The notes beneath the pieces were generated by a model that searched no databases, had not been told where the DNA came from, and was given only the letters and a program-made list of their open reading frames with translations. This document shows positions 1 to 7,216 of a DNA stretch of 41,315 nucleotides, one piece after another (positions within the stretch are counted from its first letter, which is position 1; each line of letters opens with the position of its first letter). Position numbers and translations under genes: made by a program. The stretch comes from an uncultured Clostridium sp. (lineage in GTDB: Bacteria > Bacillota > Clostridia > TANB77 > CAG-508): positions 1-41,315 of the forward strand of contig CANDRW010000016.1 of NCBI GenBank assembly GCA_947388675.1. The letters are read 5' to 3'.

Positions 1-14
1 AAACCTAAAAAAAT

Positions 15-43
15 AGCAGTGCATCCTAAAAGACTACACTGCT
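15..43 (-). terminator. Rho-independent terminator after the CarD-family gene
   Basis: On the minus strand, the 7-bp arms AGCAGTG and CACTGCT enclose a 15-nt loop and are followed by a run of seven T (minus strand) at 7-13. It lies 14 bp past the stop codon of the CarD-like gene, in the right orientation to end that transcript. Confidence 0.8.
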
Positions 44-56
44 CATTATTTATTTT

Positions 57-635
57 TTATAAATTTGTTGTTCCATCATTATTATCAAATGGAATAAATT
101 TATTTACCATGCTTGTATTTAAATCTATTTCTTCATGTGTTGTTCTATACTCATCAAATGATAAGCTAATCTTATTATCTATTAGTTCTTCAACTTCTTC
201 TTGTGAAGCATGTTCTGCCAAAACTAATTCACTAACTAAAATTTGTTTTGCATTGGAAAGCATTTTCTTTTCTCCTGTTGATAGTCCTTTTTCTTTTTGT
301 TTGAAAGCTAAATTTCTAACAACATCTGCTATTTCATATACATCTCCACTTTTCATTTTTTCCATATTATCTCTATATCTTTTATTCCAATTTTGAGACA
401 TTTCTGTTTCATCTTCTCCCAAAATAGAAATAACTTTTTCAGCTTCTTCTTTACCTATTATATTTCTAACACCAATTTGTTCTGCTTTTGCAGTTGGAAC
501 CATTACTTTTACTTCTCCTGGCATTTTAATAATATAATAAGCTTGGTTTTCTCCTAAAATATTTTTTTCTTCTATCGCATCTATTGTTCCAGCTCCGTGC
601 ATTGGGTATACAATTTTATCACCTACATTAAACAT
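57..635 (-). CDS. CarD/CdnL-family transcriptional regulator
   Basis: This is a 192-residue protein of the CarD_CdnL_TRCF family, which binds the RNA polymerase beta subunit and stabilises open promoter complexes. The N-terminus MFNVGDKIVYPMHGAG is the typical start of the RNAP-interacting Tudor-like domain (about residues 1-60). The remaining 130 residues are helical and charged, as in the DNA-binding half of CdnL. I chose the ATG at 635 because AGGAGGA sits 5 nt upstream of it. An in-frame ATG at 653 would put that ribosome site inside the gene. It is a single-gene unit with its own promoter (713-741) and terminator. The family call is strong, the regulated genes are unknown. Confidence 0.9.
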   Translation of the reverse strand: MFNVGDKIVYPMHGAGTIDAIEEKNILGENQAYYIIKMPGEVKVMVPTAKAEQIGVRNIIGKEEAEKVISILGEDETEMSQNWNKRYRDNMEKMKSGDVYEIADVVRNLAFKQKEKGLSTGEKKMLSNAKQILVSELVLAEHASQEEVEELIDNKISLSFDEYRTTHEEIDLNTSMVNKFIPFDNNDGTTNL

Positions 636-712
636 GTAAGTCCTCCTTTCCATTTGCTATATGTATATTAGTTAGTTAAGAAAGGGATTGTCTCTTCTTA
701 AACCACATCTCT

Positions 713-741
713 ATTATACTACAAATTTTGGCAAAAGTCAA
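713..741 (-). promoter_or_regulatory. Sigma-A type promoter of the CarD-family gene
   Basis: On the minus strand, TTGACT (736-741) and TATAAT (713-718) are separated by exactly 17 nt. Transcription would start near 706 and leave a leader of about 70 nt. Between this promoter and the end of dut (742-839) I see no gene, only AT-rich sequence with a weak TTGG/CCAA hairpin. Confidence 0.8.
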
Positions 742-839
742 AGCCTTTTCAAGCACTTTTTTCCTATCATTCCTGTAATTTCCTTTGTTGGCAAGCTTTT
801 CCAAGGTTTTATATTTTTTTAACTTTTTTATACAATATC

Positions 840-1301
840 TTATTTACTAGTAGAACCAAATCCTCCTGTTCTTTCTCCTTCTGCATTGTCATTATCTACT
901 ACTTCAAATTTTTGGAAAATGGCTTGTCCTATACATTCTCCTTTTTTGATTTCAATATCTTCTGCTTTAATGTTGAAAAAGCCAAACATAAAGTGTCCAT
1001 CATTATCTGAATTCCCATAATAGTCTGCATCTATAATTCCTACACTATTTGCCATAACTAATCCTTTTTTCTTTGGATTAGAGCTTCTATTACAAAGCAT
1101 CATATACTCATTTTCTGGCATATATGCTTTTAATCCTGTTTTAATTAAAGTTGGTGCTTGTCCTAGCTTAAATGCTGGTACAATACAGTCTTCTGCTGCT
1201 TCTATATCATATCCTGCTGAATATCTTGTTTTTCTCACTGGCATATGAATGTCATTATTTTCAAATCCTTTTGCTACTTCAAATCCTCTTACTTTTTCCA
1301 T
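840..1301 (-). CDS. dut: dUTP diphosphatase (dUTPase)
   Basis: Hydrolyses dUTP to dUMP and pyrophosphate, keeping uracil out of DNA and feeding thymidylate synthesis. The protein has 153 residues, the normal length for trimeric dUTPases. The family motifs are present in order: SAGYDIEA (motif 1), RSS followed by NPKKKG (motif 2), GIIDADYYGN with the catalytic Asp (motif 3), GQAIFQKF (motif 4) and the C-terminal GGFGSTSK P-loop-like arm (motif 5). There is a small insertion with SDNDGH after motif 3. AGGATG precedes the ATG. It appears to be transcribed alone from the promoter at 1335-1363. Confidence 0.93.
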   Translation of the reverse strand: MEKVRGFEVAKGFENNDIHMPVRKTRYSAGYDIEAAEDCIVPAFKLGQAPTLIKTGLKAYMPENEYMMLCNRSSNPKKKGLVMANSVGIIDADYYGNSDNDGHFMFGFFNIKAEDIEIKKGECIGQAIFQKFEVVDNDNAEGERTGGFGSTSK

Positions 1302-1334
1302 TTTATTTTCATCCTTTCTATTGCATTTTTTGCC

Positions 1335-1363
1335 ATTATATCATAAGTTTTTGGAAAAAGGAA
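1335..1363 (-). promoter_or_regulatory. Extended -10 promoter of dut
   Basis: The minus strand has TGATATAAT, a perfect -10 hexamer (1335-1340) with the TGN extension. It lies 17 nt from a poor -35 (TTCCTT, 1358-1363). The extended -10 probably compensates for the weak -35. Confidence 0.6.
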
Positions 1364-1377
1364 CTCTTTTTCAAAAC

Positions 1378-1405
1378 AAAGGAGAACCTTTTTCAAGGTT
1401 CCCTT
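1378..1405 (-). terminator. Terminator after the dockerin-protein gene
   Basis: On the minus strand AAGGGAACCTT and AAGGTTCTCCTT pair with one bulge around a GAAA loop, followed by TTGTTTTG. It lies 27 bp past the stop of the 1072-residue secreted protein and closes the surface-protein operon. Confidence 0.7.
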
Positions 1406-1431
1406 AAAAGGTAGGTTATATTCAAATCAGA

Positions 1432-4400
1432 TTATTTTAATCCACCAATAGTAGTAGTTGCAGTTGCTTCTGCAAACTCAATAGTTACTAATGTTGCACC
1501 TTTCGCTATTTCTGTTTTTATTGTAGCATTTTTTCCATTAAGATTAAATGCTTTCATATATTGATTAATCAATTCTTTTTCAGCATTTGTTGCTGTTGTG
1601 AAAGCTGTTTCAAAATCTTTTGCAGTATATTCTTTAATTTCTGTTCCTGCTAGAATAACAACTGGCGCTGCCATTTTGGTATTTACTGTTACTGTTGCTT
1701 TTGTCTTATCATCTTTGTTACTAACATTAACTGTTTTCGTTCCTGTTAAAGCTGGGTCAGAAATGTCAACTTCACCAGAGTTAACTTCAACATTTAAAGC
1801 ACCACTTACATTAACATTTTGTTTTGCAACAGTTACTTTTCCGCCTGTTGTTTTGATAGTAATGTCACCTAATTGTTTATCTGTTAAATCAGACTTTCCA
1901 ACAAAGGTAATCTTAGCTTCTGTTTCAGTAACATTTTGAGCAATTACATTTTCAAATGTTAAGTCATTTGTTTCTTGCTTCACTGTTACTTCTAATTCCT
2001 TTACACCTGTATTTACTTGTGATTTAATTTCAGTTTCCTTTGCAGTAGTTACTTTAACGCCATTAATTGTAACTGTTTTACCTGCTAATACAGTGTATGT
2101 GTTAGCACCACTTACCACAACCCCACCATCTAGTGTAACTTTATCAGCTTTAGCTGCAGTTAAATCATATTTTGCACCATTTCCTGCCAAACGTAATTCC
2201 CTAGCTTCTGAACCTTCTGCTATTGAAATTTCATATCCAAATACTTTTCCATTAACGATAACTGTTTTACCTTTAACAGTATCTTCAAATTCAATAGCTG
2301 TTGTAGTAGATGCATTGGTTAGTGTTAATTCTACTGTATTATCATCAATTGTAATAACATCTCCTGCTCTTAATTTTGCAATTACTGCTACACTATCTAC
2401 AAATTTTTCTGAATAAGTTGCATCTAAGGTAATTGCTTCTGCTCCATCTACTTTTAAAGTAGTTCCATCTAAGTACACTGTACCTGCTTTAGCATCTTTT
2501 ACATCTTTTACAACTGTTTTTCCTTTAATAGCAGGTGCTTGCTTTAATGTTTTGCTTCCTGCTTCAATGTATGTTGATTCTCCTTTTACCCCTTTAGCAT
2601 CTGCAACTATTTTATAAGCATATTGTGTATCTGCTTTTAATCCACTAATGATTAATTTTCCATCTTCATATTTTGTTGTAATCCCCTTTTGCTCCACATA
2701 TTTTGCAGCTTCTGGATTTGTAGTTTGAACTGTATATACTTTTGCTTCAAAATTAGTTACTTTTTCACCTTTTATAGTAATATCTCCTAAGTTTAAAGTA
2801 ATAGAATTTACATCAATTTTTTCTCCACTTACTGATGGTTTTATTCTGTAAAAGCCTTCTAATTCAGCTTCTTTTGAATTTAGTATATCACTTCCTGCTG
2901 ATTTCTTAATTACTGTAACCACTGCTTTATATGTTTTGTTGTCATCAAGATTCAATGTTACATTTGTAGCTGTAATCTTGCTTCCATCTGTTGCATCAGC
3001 TTTTGCTGTTTGTTTATAATCTTTTGCAGTCTCATCATATTCATATACTTCTACAGTATATTCTGCTACATCTTCTTTTTGGTTAGAATCTTTCCAAGAT
3101 AAAATATTTGCACCTAATTGGTTAACTTCAAAAGTAATATCTGTAACTGCTGCTAGTTCTTTTACTTCTACTTCTTTTGACATAACTGAAGTAGAATTCT
3201 TTACATTAGAACCTGTTGCAACAATTTCAATAGTATACTTTCCAGCACCATTTAAATTATCTACTATATCATATTCAGCAGTATTAACTGTTTTTTCATC
3301 TATAATTTTTCCATCTTTGTAAACAGTTACAATATATCCATTGGCGTCTTTTGCAGCTTCCCAGGTGAATTTTGTCTTACTTTTTGCTAATTCTGGAAGT
3401 ACAATCTTAGTAGCATCTACTGCTATTTGTCTATTGATAATAGCATCTGATAAAATATCAGTTTCACCTATTACAATATCTCCACCTTCGTTTTTGCTAA
3501 TACTTCCATAAGAGTTTTCTAACACATAATATACTTTATAAGTTGCATTTTTGGCTAGTTCATTAGAAACTATCTCATCAGTTAGTTTGCTATTAGCAAC
3601 TGAAGCTGATTTTGTTGTTCCTTTTGAAAATGTTGCTTTTTTAGCATCAAAAGTTGGCGCTACAGCATCAGTAGTATTTTGTACTACATAATATACTTTT
3701 GTAATATTACTTTCTCCCTTATTGGTTAGTGACATTTTTGCACTATTCCAAGCAGTACGTTCTGTACTTACTTTTGCAGCTGCTGGTGATACTGTATTTA
3801 ATTCTACTATTGCTTTAGCTACAACAGTTTCTTTATCCTTTTTGTCTTTTTCAACTAATTGAATAGTATACTTTCCATCTTCTTTGCCAGTTAAATTAAT
3901 GGTTGTAGATGTTTTTACCATATTAGCTGGAATTGTAACATTGCTATCTGCTAAAGCTTTATTTCCTTTTGCATCTAATACTCTCATAATTAAAGTTCCA
4001 TCTGCATTTAATGCTTTTGCAATCTTAATATCTACTGGTATAGAAGCTTGATTTTGATTATTCGCATATTTGTTTTTTAATTCTAATGTATAGTTAGAAG
4101 CATTTACTTCTGGTGTTAATGTAATATTCATAGAACCTTTACCTACTGCAAACTTTAATGCTAAGTTAGCATCTGCTGAAGTAACTTTTCCATCATTTAC
4201 AATGTCAGCTGCTTCTAAATTCACATTATCTACTAACTTAGATTTATCATTTGCTACTGCTAATTTTAGCATTAAGTTAGCATCTCTTGAATCTACTTTT
4301 CCATCTGCTGTTGTTTTTCCATCTTTAGAAGTAAGGTCTCCATATACTATTACTTCATAAGTTTCTTGGTCTGCGATGAAAGTATCCCCTGTTTTAACAA

Positions 4401-4650
4401 CAGTACTTCCACTATATCCTTTTACACCATTAAAGCTAGCAATATTATATTCTTTTGCAATATCAGCTATGGTTAGTCTATCATTTCTATCTTTTAATAC
4501 ATATGGTGCAACTTTATCACTATCTATTCCTTTTACTAGGTCTCTATAAGCCCCTAAAGAGGTAGCAGCATTTACTGTTCCTGCTAAGCTTGTTAATGCC
4601 ATAATTCCTGTTGTTGCTAATGTTGATATATATTTAATTTTCTTATTCAC
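1432..4650 (-). CDS. Large secreted protein with N-terminal dockerin-like domain and FN3/beta-rich repeats
   Basis: The 1072-residue protein has a signal peptide (residues 1-28, likely cut after VNA). A dockerin-like double Ca-binding repeat follows at about 104-170. Its second loop, DIVNDGKVTSAD, fits the DxxxDGxxxxxD pattern. Its first loop carries an insertion of about 7 residues before DGKVDSRD, so it is not textbook. Residues about 285-725 resemble consecutive fibronectin-III/Ig-like modules (VYYVV, YKVYYVLEN, ANILSWKD, YAYKIVADAKG). The last 350 residues are Val/Thr/Asp-rich beta strands. There is no LPXTG, SLH or membrane anchor, so retention at the surface probably depends on a cohesin, and a cohesin-like protein is encoded immediately upstream. 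Translation starts at GTG, 8 nt after GGAGG. No enzymatic domain is recognisable. The ligand is unknown. Confidence 0.75.
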   Translation of the reverse strand: MNKKIKYISTLATTGIMALTSLAGTVNAATSLGAYRDLVKGIDSDKVAPYVLKDRNDRLTIADIAKEYNIASFNGVKGYSGSTVVKTGDTFIADQETYEVIVYGDLTSKDGKTTADGKVDSRDANLMLKLAVANDKSKLVDNVNLEAADIVNDGKVTSADANLALKFAVGKGSMNITLTPEVNASNYTLELKNKYANNQNQASIPVDIKIAKALNADGTLIMRVLDAKGNKALADSNVTIPANMVKTSTTINLTGKEDGKYTIQLVEKDKKDKETVVAKAIVELNTVSPAAAKVSTERTAWNSAKMSLTNKGESNITKVYYVVQNTTDAVAPTFDAKKATFSKGTTKSASVANSKLTDEIVSNELAKNATYKVYYVLENSYGSISKNEGGDIVIGETDILSDAIINRQIAVDATKIVLPELAKSKTKFTWEAAKDANGYIVTVYKDGKIIDEKTVNTAEYDIVDNLNGAGKYTIEIVATGSNVKNSTSVMSKEVEVKELAAVTDITFEVNQLGANILSWKDSNQKEDVAEYTVEVYEYDETAKDYKQTAKADATDGSKITATNVTLNLDDNKTYKAVVTVIKKSAGSDILNSKEAELEGFYRIKPSVSGEKIDVNSITLNLGDITIKGEKVTNFEAKVYTVQTTNPEAAKYVEQKGITTKYEDGKLIISGLKADTQYAYKIVADAKGVKGESTYIEAGSKTLKQAPAIKGKTVVKDVKDAKAGTVYLDGTTLKVDGAEAITLDATYSEKFVDSVAVIAKLRAGDVITIDDNTVELTLTNASTTTAIEFEDTVKGKTVIVNGKVFGYEISIAEGSEARELRLAGNGAKYDLTAAKADKVTLDGGVVVSGANTYTVLAGKTVTINGVKVTTAKETEIKSQVNTGVKELEVTVKQETNDLTFENVIAQNVTETEAKITFVGKSDLTDKQLGDITIKTTGGKVTVAKQNVNVSGALNVEVNSGEVDISDPALTGTKTVNVSNKDDKTKATVTVNTKMAAPVVILAGTEIKEYTAKDFETAFTTATNAEKELINQYMKAFNLNGKNATIKTEIAKGATLVTIEFAEATATTTIGGLK

Positions 4651-4685
4651 TTTTCATTCCTCCACTACTATTTTTAATTCTCGTT

Positions 4686-4774
4686 GGGGACATATTTTTC
4701 CCTAGGTTATTCCTTTAGGGATAAGATATGTCCCCGTTGAATTTATTCTTCTTTTAGGGATAAGATGTGTCCCC
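4686..4774. repeat. 50-bp imperfect palindrome plus a repeated half, in the cohesin-dockerin gap
   Basis: Positions 4686-4735 form an inverted repeat. Outer arms are GGGGACATAT and ATATGTCCCC, inner arms CCCTA and TAGGG, and a 4-5 nt internal loop separates them. The right arm is repeated at 4755-4774 (TAGGGATAAGATGTGTCCCC, differing at one position). The transcript should fold strongly here, between the LPXTG-cohesin gene and the dockerin gene. The ends resemble the GTCCC/GGGAC ends of the 50-nt repeats elsewhere in the window, but the interior differs. Confidence 0.7.
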
Positions 4775-4783
4775 TCTAATTGC

Positions 4784-5437
4784 TTATCTAGCTCTCTTAA
4801 CTAATACGATTGCTCCTAAAGTTGCTACAGCTAAGGCTATAACTCCTATAAATACTGGTGTACCTGTTTGTGGTAATTTTGTAATTGGTTTTCCATCTGT
4901 TCCAACTTTATCTCCACTTGGTTTGCTTGGGTTTTCTGGTTTTTTGTCTGGATCTTTTGATGGGTCTTTCTCATCTTCTCCTGGCTTTTTATCATCATCT
5001 GGTGTTTTTATTTCTTCTGCTTTTATAGTTACTTGTGTATTTGCTAATGTTTCATTGGTATTTGCTTCAAAAGATGTAACTTTAACTCCTGCATCACCTG
5101 TAAAGTCTTTGTTTGCTGTAAATGTAACACTAATTGTTTTAGTTGTATTATCTCCACCTGCTACTGCAATAATTAATTTTCCTGCTTCATCAGCATTTAC
5201 TTGCGCAAACATATTTGTTCCTGCATTTGTTCCTTTGTATGTTAGTTTACTTGCATCATATTCCATAGTAATATCAGCATTTTCTATTGCTGTATTTACA
5301 TTGATACTTACTGTTACTTCTTCTCCTGCTTTTACTGTTTCTGGTGCAGTTACACTTCCTGCATTAACTGTTGTTCCTAATATTGCTGCTACTAAGATAA
5401 TAGCTAAAATTGTTGTTTTAAATACTGTTTTTTTCAT
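4784..5437 (-). CDS. LPXTG-anchored single-cohesin surface protein
   Basis: The 217-residue precursor has a signal peptide (1-26, TTVNA), then one beta-sandwich domain (27-138) that looks like a cohesin. Visible marks are the opening VTAPETVKAGEEVTVSI, the YDASKLTYKG strand (compare YDPxxLxxxxxxxG in cohesins) and the GKLIIAVAGGD strand. A Pro/Asp/Lys-rich wall-spanning linker follows (145-185), then LPQTG (188-192), a hydrophobic stretch (194-213) and a KRAR tail, which is a complete sortase sorting signal. The gene lies 65 bp downstream of a sortase gene and upstream of a dockerin-like protein gene, so it plausibly displays that protein on the wall. The domain could also be a general carbohydrate-binding-like fold. 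The cohesin call rests on pattern alone. Confidence 0.8.
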   Translation of the reverse strand: MKKTVFKTTILAIILVAAILGTTVNAGSVTAPETVKAGEEVTVSINVNTAIENADITMEYDASKLTYKGTNAGTNMFAQVNADEAGKLIIAVAGGDNTTKTISVTFTANKDFTGDAGVKVTSFEANTNETLANTQVTIKAEEIKTPDDDKKPGEDEKDPSKDPDKKPENPSKPSGDKVGTDGKPITKLPQTGTPVFIGVIALAVATLGAIVLVKRAR

Positions 5438-5502
5438 TTTAAATTCCTTCTTTCCTTTTATTTTTTCTTTTTGTGAAAAATATGTATGATAATATTTCTC
5501 TT

Positions 5503-6147
5503 TTAAGTCTCGCGTGCTTTGCAGACTACTCTTTTTGCGCCGCTAGGGGTGCATGTGATAATAGTCACCTCTCGTTTGCCATCTTCATTTTGGTCTAAAC
5601 AAGATAAGTCATATGGGCTACATTCATACACTTTATACACTTCATAATTCACTTTTGTTTTTGTCTTTGTATTAATCATATATAAAGTGTCACCTTTTTT
5701 TAAGGTATCTAGCTCTTTTAACATAGTCTCTCTATGACCACAAACGCAAAAGTTTCCTGGCTCATTTACTTCAGGACCATAAAGTTTTGCAATAGATAAG
5801 TCTAAAGCTGGATTATCACATATTGCTAGTAAATTTCTTTTTACTCCAATTTTATCTATCACTAATTGTCCTACCACTTCGTAGTTCCCCATTTTACTGG
5901 GTATGTTACTCACATCAGCAGTTTGGTCTTTTGCTGGTTTTGTGGTTACATTATTAAGTTCTTGATTTTCTGTTTGTTTTATCACAGCTACGCTATTAGT
6001 TTCACTTGATAAACTAAAATTTAAGCAGTCATTCACTAAATAGACAATTGAACCAATTAAAATACCTACTAGAACTATTAATGTGATTGCTTTACCTTTT
6101 TTCATTTTTTGTCTGCTAGTTTTCTTTCCCTGTAAATTAGTTGCCAT
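5503..6147 (-). CDS. Sortase (transpeptidase), first gene of the cohesin/dockerin operon
   Basis: The 214-residue enzyme has an N-terminal membrane anchor (about 19-38), a linker and a sortase beta-barrel (about 88-214). The catalytic triad is visible: His138 in CGHRE, Cys199 in TIITCTP and Arg206 seven residues later. It should cleave LPXTG signals between Thr and Gly and join the protein to the cell wall precursor. The neighbouring LPQTG protein is the obvious substrate. The TCTP signature is shared with class C and D enzymes, but I cannot assign the class. The ATG lacks a well-spaced ribosome site: AGGGGGTG lies about 20 nt upstream, so initiation may be weak or the start may differ. Confidence 0.88.
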   Translation of the reverse strand: MATNLQGKKTSRQKMKKGKAITLIVLVGILIGSIVYLVNDCLNFSLSSETNSVAVIKQTENQELNNVTTKPAKDQTADVSNIPSKMGNYEVVGQLVIDKIGVKRNLLAICDNPALDLSIAKLYGPEVNEPGNFCVCGHRETMLKELDTLKKGDTLYMINTKTKTKVNYEVYKVYECSPYDLSCLDQNEDGKREVTIITCTPSGAKRVVCKARET

Positions 6148-6212
6148 TTCGCTTTTAAAAAAACTTCACCCCCTTCATTCCCTAGTTATTCCTTAAGATT
6201 GTTTATTCTTTT

Positions 6213-6284
6213 TAATCTGTTTCAGATTATCTTTGATTATTTTAATCTATTTCAGGTTAAATGTCAATAACCTATTTCAGATTA
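6213..6284. promoter_or_regulatory. Three 17-bp palindromic operators between XRE regulator and sortase operon
   Basis: Three copies of TAAYCTRtttCAGRTTA occur at 6213-6229 (perfect dyad TAATCTG-TTT-CAGATTA), 6243-6259 and 6268-6284. Their starts are 30 and 25 bp apart. The middle site lies in the spacer of the sortase-operon promoter, the third abuts its -35, and the first covers the expected transcription start. This is the arrangement of a repressor operator. The adjacent XRE-family gene is the natural candidate for the binding protein (inference). Confidence 0.8.
6239..6267 (-). promoter_or_regulatory. Sigma-A type promoter of the sortase-cohesin-dockerin operon
   Basis: On the minus strand, consensus TTGACA (6262-6267) and TAAAAT (6239-6244) are 17 nt apart. 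Predicted start is near 6232, about 85 nt before the sortase ATG. The promoter is embedded in three palindromic operator sites. Confidence 0.85.
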
Positions 6285-6357
6285 TTTTAAAATAATTTTA
6301 CAAATTTCTACAAATACTAAATTTAAGGGGAATTATATTTTAAGAATGGAGGATTTC

Positions 6358-6576
6358 ATGTTTAAAAGATTACGAGAATTAAGAGAAGATAAAGATTTAA
6401 ACCAATCTAAAGTTGCTCAATATCTAAATATGTCACAAACAGGTTATTCTAAATATGAAACAGGAGAAAATGATATTCCTACCAAAGTCTTGATTGACCT
6501 TGCTAAATTTTACAATACTTCTGTTGATTATTTGCTTGAGTTAACAGATGAAATGAAGCCTTACCGAGAAAAATAA
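6358..6576 (+). CDS. XRE/Cro-type HTH transcriptional regulator
   Basis: A 72-residue single-domain helix-turn-helix protein of the XRE family. The fold spans almost the whole length: FKRLRELREDKDLNQSKVAQYLNMSQTG is helices 1-3 (the recognition helix begins at MSQTGYSKYE), and the tail TKVLIDLAKFYNTSVDYLLEL is the conserved end of the domain. The ATG at 6358 was preferred over 6346 because GGAGGA lies 4 nt upstream. There is no sensor domain, so a signal would have to act through another partner or through protein level. It is divergent from the sortase operon and next to three palindromic sites, and probably represses that operon and perhaps itself. Confidence 0.9.
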   Translation: MFKRLRELREDKDLNQSKVAQYLNMSQTGYSKYETGENDIPTKVLIDLAKFYNTSVDYLLELTDEMKPYREK

Positions 6577-6581
6577 AAAAA

Positions 6582-6624
6582 CAAAAGACAATGCGTTTTA
6601 TCACATTGTCTTTTGACTTTTTTT
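6582..6624. terminator. Bidirectional terminator between XRE gene and ecfT
   Basis: Perfect 12-bp stem CAAAAGACAATG / CATTGTCTTTTG with a 10-nt loop, followed by ACTTTTTTT on the plus strand and by TTTTTTT on the minus strand. It sits between two convergent genes and should stop transcription from both. Confidence 0.9.
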
Positions 6625-6637
6625 GAAATAAGAATTG

Positions 6638-7201
6638 CTAATAATCATACCCCTTTTCTATCAATGCTTCATCTATCTCATTTACCCTTTTTAAATAAGA
6701 AATCAGCAACCTTGATAAAACAATTTTACTATTTTTCAAATTAATTGGAATATTTTTTGCTTTGCAAGCCTCTCTTAGTTCTAAATACTCTCTCTTCATA
6801 ATAGGAAGTGTGGATAAAGCTATTGCTACTAATACTTCTATTGCTTCTGGATTTATTCTAAATAGTTTTAATGGTGTACATAGCTTTCCCGCTGTTTTTG
6901 CTATTTGTGCTGTAGTAGTAGTTTGGCTATATATAAAAGTAACGTTACATACTAATAATAATTTTGCTGCCATCCATAATGCGTTGATATAGGAGTCTAG
7001 CCAACAATTAATAACAAACGTAAGTAGTACAAAAGGAAATATCTTTAATAAATTTTTAATCACCTTTTTGATATTACTTTTAGTCACTATTCCTAATACA
7101 ATATTTATAATAAGAGGACATAATAGAAAAAAGCTATTCGGCATCAAAAATATAGCTGTCGCATATACTAGAAACATAATAAATGTAATTATATTTTTCA
7201 T
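6638..7201 (-). CDS. ECF transporter transmembrane coupling protein (EcfT-like)
   Basis: This 187-residue membrane protein couples ATP hydrolysis to the substrate-binding S component in energy-coupling-factor vitamin transporters. Hydrophobic segments are at about 2-20, 22-39, 54-68, 74-92 and 119-134. The cytoplasmic coupling helices end in the two charged motifs expected of EcfT: REACKAKN (143-150) and EALIEKGYDY (178-187), which stand where most relatives have A-R-G. It is shorter than the usual roughly 260 residues. The gene follows the ATPase gene by 15 bp and ends the folT-ecfA-ecfT operon. Specificity for folate is inferred from FolT and the riboswitch. Confidence 0.82.
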   Translation of the reverse strand: MKNIITFIMFLVYATAIFLMPNSFFLLCPLIINIVLGIVTKSNIKKVIKNLLKIFPFVLLTFVINCWLDSYINALWMAAKLLLVCNVTFIYSQTTTTAQIAKTAGKLCTPLKLFRINPEAIEVLVAIALSTLPIMKREYLELREACKAKNIPINLKNSKIVLSRLLISYLKRVNEIDEALIEKGYDY

Positions 7202-7216
7202 TTTAAAGTCCTTCCC

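Noticed and set aside
840-1430. Plus-strand frame at 1172-1414
   Set aside because: Antisense to dut and its promoter, Phe/Leu-rich, no ribosome site.
4767-5489. A 240-codon plus-strand open frame
   Set aside because: It is the antisense of the cohesin gene, rich in Ser/Phe/Leu/Val, with no ribosome site. The minus-strand gene has a signal peptide and sorting signal.
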